DNA of 35,803 bases from JACKBJ01 sp964549495 (lineage in GTDB: Bacteria; Chloroflexota; Anaerolineae; Epilineales; Epilineaceae), in NCBI GenBank assembly GCA_964549495.1, contig CAZJWJ010000053.1, positions 1 through 35,803 on the forward strand, read 5' to 3'. The position numbers and the translations under genes are program-made. Each line of letters begins with the position of its first letter. Position 1 is the first letter of the stretch. The notes below the pieces were generated by a model. It was not told where the DNA came from. It saw only the letters and a list, made by a program, of their open reading frames with translations, and did no database searches. Positions 23,582 to 30,346 of the stretch are shown here, piece after piece.

Positions 23582-24646
23582 ATGAGCGCTGCCAAGTCGG
23601 GCACAGCTGCCGAGTCGGGCACAGTGGATGGCGGGCCGGCCGAAGGCCTGGATCCGGAGCGCGGACGGGCGCTGCTCGGCGCCATGGCCGGCCGGCGCAT
23701 CCCCGTGCTCGGCGATGTCTTCCTGGACGAGTACCTGGTCGGGCGGGCCGAGCGCCTCAGCCGCGAGGGGCCGGTGCCGGTGCTGGCCTTTCGCCGGCGC
23801 TTCTGTCTGCCCGGTGGCGCGGCCAACCCGGCCCGCAACATCGCCGCCCTGGGCGGATCGGCCCGGCAGGTCGGCGTGGTGGGGGCGGACGCATCGGCCG
23901 AGGAGCTGCGTCGGCTCTTGGAATCGGCCGGAATCGATGCCTCGGGGCTGGTCGAGGATGCCGGGCGTCCGACCACGCAGAAGACCCGGGTGGTGGCCGA
24001 AGGCCTGTCGACGCCGCAGCAGGTGGCGCGCATCGATCGCCAGCCCCGGCAGCCGGTCGAGGGGCCGGTCGAGGCAGCCCTGTCGGCCGCGCTGGAGCGG
24101 GCCGCGGCCGATGCGGACGCCATCCTGGTCTCGCATTACCGCAGCGGCGTCGTCACGCCGGCCCTCTGCCAGGTGGCCCGACGACTGGCCCGGCAGCGGG
24201 GCATCTGGCTGACGGTCGACGCCCAGGGCGACCTGTCCCGCTTTGCCGGCTTCGATCTGGTGCGCGTCGGGCGACAGGATGCCGTGGCCACCCTGGGCCG
24301 CTCGCTGGACGAGGAATCCGACTTCGAGCGCGCCTGTCGCGATCTGGCGGCCGACCTGGGCTGTCGGGTGGTGCTCCTCGGCCGAGGAGCCCGCGGGACG
24401 AGCCTCTTGGTCGAAGGGCGCGACTACGCGGTGATCCCGCCATCCAACGTCAGCGAGGTCTTCGACGTCACCGGTGCCGGTGACAGCGTCATCGCCGTGG
24501 TCAGCTTGGCCTTGGCGGCAGGTGCCGAGCCCATCGAGGCCGTGCGCCTGGCCAACCTGGCCGCCGGCATCGTGGTGCGCCGCCTGGGCGTCGCCGCACC
24601 CAGCCCGGCCGAGATCCTGGCCGAGCTGGGCGTGAGCCCCTCGTGA
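23582..24646 (+). CDS. rfaE1: D-glycero-beta-D-manno-heptose-7-phosphate kinase (RfaE/HldE kinase domain, PfkB family)
   Basis: 354 residues from ATG 23582, with AGGAG about ten bases upstream; the Ala/Ser/Gly-rich first 25 residues are a non-conserved extension. It is a ribokinase-type fold: VLGDVFLDEYLVGRAERLSREGPVPVL is typical of the HldE N-domain, LPGGAANPARNIAALGG is the PfkB substrate signature, and FDVTGAGDSVIAVVSLALAAG holds the anion hole and catalytic Asp (GAGD). It phosphorylates heptose-7-phosphate at C1 in ADP-heptose synthesis, in the cytoplasm. It is separate from the adenylyltransferase domain, which is the next, overlapping gene, unlike the fused E. coli HldE. Confidence 0.9.
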   Translation: MSAAKSGTAAESGTVDGGPAEGLDPERGRALLGAMAGRRIPVLGDVFLDEYLVGRAERLSREGPVPVLAFRRRFCLPGGAANPARNIAALGGSARQVGVVGADASAEELRRLLESAGIDASGLVEDAGRPTTQKTRVVAEGLSTPQQVARIDRQPRQPVEGPVEAALSAALERAAADADAILVSHYRSGVVTPALCQVARRLARQRGIWLTVDAQGDLSRFAGFDLVRVGRQDAVATLGRSLDEESDFERACRDLAADLGCRVVLLGRGARGTSLLVEGRDYAVIPPSNVSEVFDVTGAGDSVIAVVSLALAAGAEPIEAVRLANLAAGIVVRRLGVAAPSPAEILAELGVSPS

Positions 24647-25158
24647 GCCCTGTGCCGACCACCCCGGAAGCCGCCGGCCTGCTGGATCTCGAGGCCGCCC
24701 GCGCACTGCGCCGGCGCTGGCGCGCGGCCGGCCTGCGCGTGGTCATGACCAACGGCTGCTTCGACCTCTTGCACGTGGGGCATCTTCGATACCTGAGGGC
24801 GGCGCGGGCCCTGGGCGATCGCCTGCTGGTGGCGCTCAACGACGACGCGTCGACCCGCGGGCTCAAAGGGCCCGGCCGGCCCATCCTGCCCTTGGCCGAG
24901 CGGGCCGAGCTGCTGGGCGCGCTGCGCTGCGTGGACGGGCTGGTCGCCTTCGGTGAGCCGACGGCCGTCGCGCTGGTCCGGATCCTGGCGCCCGACCTCT
25001 ACGTCAAGGGCGGGGACTACGATGCCGAATCCCGACGCCCGCCCGAAGCCGATGCCGCCGAGGCGGCCGGCGGGGAGGTGGCCTTCCTGCCCTTCGTGGC
25101 CGGCCGCTCGACCAGCGAGCTCATCGCGCGGATCCGCGAATCGGGCCGCGAGGCATGA
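24643..25158 (+). CDS. rfaE2: D-glycero-beta-D-manno-heptose-1-phosphate adenylyltransferase (RfaE/HldE C-domain)
   Basis: 171 residues starting at GTG 24643, overlapping the kinase stop (GTGA). It has the cytidylyltransferase-like nucleotide-binding motif NGCFDLLHVGHLRYLRAARA (HxGH), then LLVALNDDASTRGLKGPGRPILP and LAERAELLGALRCVDGLVAF. The closing region YVKGGDYD and GRSTSELIARI matches RfaE2, with the S/T-T-S-x-I-I-like tail. It adenylates heptose-1-phosphate to ADP-heptose, feeding a GT9 transferase such as that at 22273. No gmhA, gmhB or hldD gene is in the window. Confidence 0.93.
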   Translation: MSPVPTTPEAAGLLDLEAARALRRRWRAAGLRVVMTNGCFDLLHVGHLRYLRAARALGDRLLVALNDDASTRGLKGPGRPILPLAERAELLGALRCVDGLVAFGEPTAVALVRILAPDLYVKGGDYDAESRRPPEADAAEAAGGEVAFLPFVAGRSTSELIARIRESGREA

Positions 25159-26876
25159 GCCAAACGGACGGGCCTCGCCAGGTCGAGGAGACCGGCGCGG
25201 TGCCCCTGGCCGGGGAGACCGAACAGCTGGCCGCCGCCGCGGAGCGCGGCGTGGCGGGCGATCCTTCGACGCCCCCGGGCGAAGCGGCGGGCTCGGGCAG
25301 CGCCGCGCGGCTCTTCGGTGCCGCCTCGATGCTCAGTCTGGGCAGTGTGGCCAGCCGCCTGCTGGGCCTCGTGCGCCAGCAGGTGATCGGCTACTTCTTC
25401 GGCACCTCGCTGGAGGCGGACGCCTTCACCGCCGCGCAGCGGGTGCCCACCATGATCTACGATCAGCTGGTTGGCGGTCAGATCTCCGCCGCCATCGTGC
25501 CGGTGCTTTCCGAATATGCCAGCCGGCGCCGGGAGGATCTCTGGCGGGCCGCCAGCGTGCTGCTCAGCGCGGTGGCGGTGGCCACAAGTCTGGCCTCCTT
25601 GCTGCTGCTGCTCTTGGCCGGCCCCGTGGCGCGCATCCTGGTCGGCCCCGACTTCGAGGGCTTGCTCATCGTCGAGCGCAGCTTGCAGATCATGGCGCCC
25701 GGCGTCCTGCTCTTCGGGCTGGCCGGCATGCTCACCGGCCTGCTCTATGCCCTGCAGCGCTTCAGCCTGCCGGCCCTGGCCGCGCCGCTCTACAACCTGG
25801 CCATGATCGCGGCCTTCCTGGCCGCCCGGCCCTGGATGGGCGTCTACGCGCTCTCGCTGGGCGTGACGGCCGGCGGCCTGGCCCAGGTGCTGCTCTTGGC
25901 CCGCGGCCTCCGCGGCGCCCGGCTGCGGCCCAGCCTGCGGCTGCGCCACCCGGCGCTGCGCCGCGTGCTGCTGCTCTACCTGCCGGTGGCCGCCGGCCTC
26001 TTGGTCACCCAGGTGCAGATCGTCTTCGCGACCCGACTGGCCGCCATGGCCGACGAGAGCACCCAGTCCACGCTCAACTACGCCGACCGCTTGATCCAGT
26101 TCCCGCAGGGCTTCATCGCCACCGCCATCTCGATCGCCATCCTGCCGGCCATGGCGGCGGCCCACGCCCGCGGCGAAGAGCAGACCTTCGCCCGGACCCT
26201 GGCTCGGGGCCTGCGGATGGTCGCCGCCCTGGTCTTGCCGGCCGCCCTGGGCATGGCCGTGCTGGCCGAGCCGATGGTCGGCCTGCTCTTCCAGCATGGC
26301 GTCTTCGACGCGACCAGCCGGCTGGCGGTCAGCCTGGCGCTCTACGGCTACCTGGTCGGGCTGCCCTTCGCGGCCCTGGACCTTTCGCTGAACAATGCCT
26401 TCTACGCCCGGCAGAACACCGTCCTGCCGGCTGCGGTGGGCGTACTGTCGGTGCTGGTCTACCTGGCGGCGGCCCTGCTGATGGGCCCGGTCTACATGCT
26501 TCTCGGCGGTGGTTTTGCCGCGGTGCTGATCGGCCTGGCCCTGGCCGATACGCTCAAGCACGTGGCGCACGCCAGCGTGATGGCCTGGCTGGTCGGCCGG
26601 CGCATCGGGCTGGAGGCCCTGCGCGGCCTGCCGCGCACGAGCCTGGCCGCCGGCCTGGCCGCGCTGGTGATGGCGGCGGTGCTGCTGGCGGTCGACGGCT
26701 GGCTGGCCGGTCCCTTGGGCTTGGCCACCGGCAAGCCGGCCTGGCTGCTGCGCTCAATGATCGGCGCCGGTCTGGGCGCGGCCATCTACCTCCCGCTGGC
26801 CGCGCGGCTAGGTGTCGACGAGGTCGCCTGGGGGCTCGCCATCCTGCGCCAGCGGCTTGCCAGCGGGCGGGGCTGA
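25155..26876 (+). CDS. murJ: Lipid II flippase MurJ / MviN family
   Basis: 573 residues, ATG 25155 overlapping the previous stop. After a 50-residue polar N-terminal extension come about 14 hydrophobic segments. Family landmarks are SVASRLLGLVRQQVIGYFFGTS, DAFTAAQRVPTMIYDQLVGGQISAAIVPVLSEY and NYADRLIQFPQGFIATAISIAILPAMA, followed by VGLLFQHGVFD. MurJ flips undecaprenyl-linked peptidoglycan precursor across the inner membrane. MviN relatives can also move other polyprenyl-linked glycans, so with ADP-heptose genes upstream a role in surface-glycan export is possible. I favour the MurJ call but cannot exclude the alternative. Confidence 0.9.
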   Translation: MSQTDGPRQVEETGAVPLAGETEQLAAAAERGVAGDPSTPPGEAAGSGSAARLFGAASMLSLGSVASRLLGLVRQQVIGYFFGTSLEADAFTAAQRVPTMIYDQLVGGQISAAIVPVLSEYASRRREDLWRAASVLLSAVAVATSLASLLLLLLAGPVARILVGPDFEGLLIVERSLQIMAPGVLLFGLAGMLTGLLYALQRFSLPALAAPLYNLAMIAAFLAARPWMGVYALSLGVTAGGLAQVLLLARGLRGARLRPSLRLRHPALRRVLLLYLPVAAGLLVTQVQIVFATRLAAMADESTQSTLNYADRLIQFPQGFIATAISIAILPAMAAAHARGEEQTFARTLARGLRMVAALVLPAALGMAVLAEPMVGLLFQHGVFDATSRLAVSLALYGYLVGLPFAALDLSLNNAFYARQNTVLPAAVGVLSVLVYLAAALLMGPVYMLLGGGFAAVLIGLALADTLKHVAHASVMAWLVGRRIGLEALRGLPRTSLAAGLAALVMAAVLLAVDGWLAGPLGLATGKPAWLLRSMIGAGLGAAIYLPLAARLGVDEVAWGLAILRQRLASGRG

Positions 26877-26895
26877 TGCAATAATCCACTGCTTC

Positions 26896-26915
26896 GGCGG
26901 CCGGATCCGGCCGCC
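26896..26915. repeat. 20-bp perfect palindrome after murJ, possible terminator
   Basis: GGCGGCCGGATCCGGCCGCC (26896-26915) is a perfect palindrome followed by a run of C, 19 bp after the murJ stop. It may fold as a cruciform or end the murJ transcript; no T run follows, so intrinsic termination is doubtful. Confidence 0.4.
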
Positions 26916-26972
26916 CCCCCCGGCCGCACGAATCCGGGCCGCGCAGCGCCCGATGAAGCAGGAGGAAGTTGC

Positions 26973-27218
26973 ATGGCACGCAAATCACGGCGCGAGCGCC
27001 GTACGTCCCCGTCCAAGCCCCCGTCCATCGCTCGCCAGCCGCGGCTTCGCCCGGGCAGCGAGGCCGCCGGCAACCAGGCCGCAGCCGGCGCCGTGCGCGC
27101 CATGACCGAGGCCGAGGACCTGGGCGAGGCCTACTCGCACGTGCGCCGCGATCTCTGGCGCATCCTGATCTTCGCCGTCCTGCTCTTCGCGGCCATCTTC
27201 GGCTCGCAGTTCGTCTAG
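26973..27218 (+). CDS. Small single-pass membrane protein, unrecognised
   Basis: 81 residues; ATG 26973 has an excellent AGGAGG nine bases upstream, which supports a real gene. Residues 1-30 are strongly basic (MARKSRRERRTSPSKPPS), the middle is Ala-rich (EAAGNQAAAGAVRAM), and the C-terminus is one transmembrane helix (LWRILIFAVLLFAAIFGSQFV) ending at the membrane, so the basic part should face the cytoplasm. The pattern fits the many small tail-anchored proteins of Chloroflexota; no function is assigned. It follows murJ by 96 bp across a palindrome. Confidence 0.75.
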   Translation: MARKSRRERRTSPSKPPSIARQPRLRPGSEAAGNQAAAGAVRAMTEAEDLGEAYSHVRRDLWRILIFAVLLFAAIFGSQFV

Positions 27219-27302
27219 GCGGACGCCAAACCCGATCCGACCGTTCCGGCGTGCGCTGTCAGGCAACTCGCCCGCGCCGCGAAGCGATTTCGATCCGCGG
27301 AG

Positions 27303-27323
27303 CTGCGCCGAGTGCCGGCGCAG
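27303..27323 (-). terminator. Hairpin past the membrane-protein gene
   Basis: CTGCGCCG and CGGCGCAG form an 8-bp stem with a 5-base loop, 7 bp beyond the stop of the minus-strand gene at 27331. It may serve both convergent genes here. No T run. Confidence 0.4.
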
Positions 27324-27330
27324 GGCAAAC

Positions 27331-28251
27331 TCAGACCACCGTCGGTTCGATCGGCTCCGGCTCTCGCGGCTCGGGTGGCGGGAGCTCGGGCGACGCAGCG
27401 TCGCCGAGCGGGAGCTCCGGGGCTTCGACCCCGCCGGCGCCCAACCAGGCGGCCGGCTGGAGCGCCATCACCGCGCCGGCCACCGACAGGTGGCCCACCA
27501 GCGCCCAGATGCTGCTGCCGGTGACCAGGAAGACGCAGCCGCTGAGGATGCACAGCAAGGCCCCTTGCGAGGCTCGCGCCATCGCGAAGACATCCTGGCT
27601 GGCGGCGCGCAGCCAGGGGTTGGTCCAGGCTTCCAAGCCGATCAGCGCCAGGGCCAAGAAGAGGCCGAGCCCCGCGCGCTCGATCGCCAGGCCGAAGATC
27701 CCGGCGCGCATCAGGGCCCAATGGGATTCCAGGGCCAGGGCATCCAGGGCCGCCGGGCCGATCTCGGGGCGGGTCGGCGACAGGGACAGGCCGCGGCCAC
27801 GACCTTCGGCCGCTCGGCGCCAGGAATGCGAGGCCAGGATCAGAAGCGCGGCCACCAGCGCCAAGCCCAGGGTCCAGGCCAGATCCTGCGCGAAGGGCAG
27901 GTCTCCGGCCGGCCGCCAGGCGGAGGCGCCATCCGGAGCGTCGAGCGCGGGCGCCGGCAAGCCGATGGCCTCGGGGCTCGGGATCCGGAGCAGCAAGGCC
28001 AGCGCGGTCATGCCCAAGAGGAAGGTCAGCCGCAGTCGACGGCGCAATTGGGGCTGCTCGATTCGCGCCCGCAGGGCGGACCAGGGCGCAGAGACGGGCC
28101 GGTGGCCGCCGCGCAGGCTCCAGTCCAGATTGCTGCCCAGGGCGTAGATGAGCAGGCTGAGCAAGGCAAAGGTCAGCGGGCTGAGGTTCATGGGCTGGAC
28201 GGAGGGCTCCAAAGGGATGCGGGGCTTGCGGTCGGCGGGGTGCGGCATCAT
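27331..28251 (-). CDS. Multi-pass membrane protein, unrecognised
   Basis: 306 residues from ATG 28251-28249, chosen for AAGGAG eight bases upstream; a second ATG follows at once and another at 28191 (MNLSPLTF) would start right at the first membrane helix. At least six hydrophobic segments are seen: LTFALLSLLIYALG, LTFLLGMTALALLLRI, LAWTLGLALVAALLILAS, AGLGLFLALALIGLEA, GALLCILSGCVFLV and WALVGHLSVAGAVMALQPAAWL. The tail is Pro/Glu-rich (ELPPPEPREPEPIEP). No catalytic motif stands out. It is divergent from the subtilisin-fold gene and convergent with the small membrane protein. Confidence 0.75.
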   Translation of the reverse strand: MMPHPADRKPRIPLEPSVQPMNLSPLTFALLSLLIYALGSNLDWSLRGGHRPVSAPWSALRARIEQPQLRRRLRLTFLLGMTALALLLRIPSPEAIGLPAPALDAPDGASAWRPAGDLPFAQDLAWTLGLALVAALLILASHSWRRAAEGRGRGLSLSPTRPEIGPAALDALALESHWALMRAGIFGLAIERAGLGLFLALALIGLEAWTNPWLRAASQDVFAMARASQGALLCILSGCVFLVTGSSIWALVGHLSVAGAVMALQPAAWLGAGGVEAPELPLGDAASPELPPPEPREPEPIEPTVV

Positions 28252-28354
28252 AATGCAGGCTCCTTCGCACGGCAAGGACCCGACCGACCATCCCGATCGC
28301 CCCCTGCAGCGTCCCCACTACGGGAAATCGACCCCGAGCCGAGCCCGCGAAGTG

Positions 28355-28398
28355 CGCCGAAATCGGCGTAACTCCACCGCGCCGCGCGCGTCTATACT
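28355..28398 (+). promoter_or_regulatory. Probable promoter and operator-like palindrome for the subtilisin-fold gene
   Basis: TATACT (28393-28398) is a good -10 about 80 bp before the GTG start. Upstream, CGCCGA-AA-TCGGCG (28355-28368) is a 6-bp inverted repeat lying about where a -35 would begin, so it could be an operator. No clear -35 hexamer. Confidence 0.35.
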
Positions 28399-28479
28399 CC
28401 CTGGACGATCGCTCACCCCGGTCCTTCCCACCAACCGCCCCAACCGTTGGTCGGGTCCGTCCCCTGAGAGGTGCATTCC

Positions 28480-30346
28480 GTGCCTGGCCGCCTACAGCCT
28501 GCCCCTGTTCATCGGCCACAGAAGCCCTTTGTCATCGCCTTGCTCTTCGCGTTCTTCCTGTGGCCCAGCCTCCAGCCCGTCTCGGTCTACGCGCGGCCGG
28601 TCGATCAGCCCGCCGATCCCAGCCCCTGCAGTCCGGCCTGGATCGCGCAGATCTCGGCCGACTCGGTCGGGGCGGAGCCGGCCATGATGGTTCCGCCGCC
28701 GCGATCGGCAGCCATCGCTTCGGTGGATCTCGATGCATTATCGACTCGAACACCCGACCTGCGTGGAGCTTCCGACGTGGGCGATCCGCTGTCCCTCGAC
28801 GGCATCGACCTGAGCACGAGGCCCAACGACTTTGCCTTCCAGCAGAATCAACAGCGCAATCTGCTGGCGATGGGTGCGGTCGAGGGTTGGGGCGTGACCT
28901 TTGGAACGGATGCCGTCATGATCGCGGTGGTCGCCGATGGGGTCGAGCAGGGCTTCACCGTGCGCGAGCGGCCCCCAGGCGNNNNNNNNNNGGGTCGAGC
29001 TGGCGCACGAGGATCTCGAACACAAGATCTGGCGCAACCCGGCTGAAGTTCCCGGCAATGGAATCGACGACGATGGCAACGGCTACGTCGATGACGTGTC
29101 GGGCTGGGACTTTGCCGAACAGGACTCCGATGCATCCCCGGTCGACGACCCGCGAGTGGCCGGATATCCTGCCACGGGCACCGCGATGGCGGGGCTGGCG
29201 GCCGCACAGACCAACAACGAGATCGGCATCGCCGGGCTGGCATGGCATTCGCCCATCCTTCCCCTGAAGACCCATCGATTGGTTCAGGTGGGTGATCAGG
29301 TAGGCCTGGGCGGCAAGATCGACTATGTGACCGAGGCTATCTGCTATGCGGCCAACGCGGGCGCGGACGTGATCCTCCTGGGTGGGATCAGCCTGTACCG
29401 TCCCGACGAGGCCCTCGACGATTTGATGGACACGCAGCGGGCGATCCGCTATGCCTGGGAGCAGAAAGGCGCGGTCGTCGTCGCTCCGGGTGGCGAATGC
29501 GCCCAGCCGGTTTGGTGGTGTCCGGACGCCGGAGACTTCGGCGTGAACCCGCCCAGCTACCCGGCCAGCCTCCTGCCCGACATGACCATCGGGGTCTCGA
29601 GCTACGAATACCGGCAGAACAGTCAGCGCCGCAGCGCGAGCTTCGGGGATTGGATCGATATCGCGGCGCCCGGGGAGAGCCTGTACACCACCTGGCGCAA
29701 GAACAGCTACCTTCCGATCGGCGGTACCTACAACACCGTCTCTGACTTGGCCGCGGCCCACGTGGCCGGCGTGGCGGCCCTGGTGAAGGCGGCCAATCCC
29801 ACCTACACGCCCGAGATGATCGAGCGCAAGCTCTGCGAGCACGCCGTGCGCGATCCGGCCGTGGAGTACCGAGAGGTGGAAGGGCGGCGCTGGCCGCACA
29901 ACCCGCATTGGGGTTGCGGTCGGCTGGATGCCGAGCCCGTGCTGGAACGTATGCCCTGGCAAGCGGTGATCTCGCCGGACGTGATGTGGATGCCCATCGA
30001 CCACAGCACCCGGCAGCGCTGCGGCATCGTGACCAGCGAGAACCTCAACGAGGAGCGCCTGGCCCTGGTCACCGACAAGGACTGGGTCCGCTGGAAGTCG
30101 CTGCCGCAGCGGGCTGGTGAGAAGGCGCGCCTGGAGGTCTGTGTCGACGTTCCGACGCTCAGCGAGGAGCAGGGCGGGCGGCTGCAGGCCGGCTCACTGG
30201 TCACCGAGCGCGTCGAGGTCAAGGTCCAGAACCCCTCCGAGCCCACCGCAGAAGCGCGATCGATCTCGGATCACCTGACCATCAACTTGGCCGTGGCCCA
30301 GCAGCTCCACCGGGCCTTCATCCCGGTGGTCTTCGAGCAGCGCTAG
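28480..30346 (+). CDS. Subtilisin-fold (S8) pseudoprotease, secreted; interrupted by assembly gap
   Basis: The start is taken as GTG 28480, with GAGAGG eight bases before it; GTG 28471 is the alternative. A signal peptide follows (FVIALLFAFFLWPSLQP). The frame shifts across ten Ns (28982-28991), so the exact length is unknown. The fold is clearly S8, but each catalytic position is changed. The Asp loop reads VVADGVE where V(I/V)D(T/S/D)GV is usual (Ala at 28933-28935). The His motif reads ATGTAMAGLAAAQTNN where HGTHVAG is usual (Thr at 29174-29176). The Ser motif reads TVSDLAAAHVAGVAAL where GTSMAAPHVAG is usual (Asp at 29744-29746). The oxyanion Asn of AAGN is Gly (29492-29494). About 150 residues of beta-rich C-terminal region end in HRAFIPVVFEQR. 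It is probably an extracellular binding protein rather than an enzyme. Confidence 0.82.
28982..28991. other. Assembly gap (10 N)
   Basis: Ten Ns inside the subtilisin-fold gene. The sequence just right of the gap (GGGTCGAGC) repeats bases 28940-28948 just left of it. Joining the flanks at that shared 9-mer restores one frame reading VVADGVELAHEDLEHKIW, the expected S8 sequence. The 33 bases 28949-28981 then look like a wrong contig tail. Confidence 0.95.
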
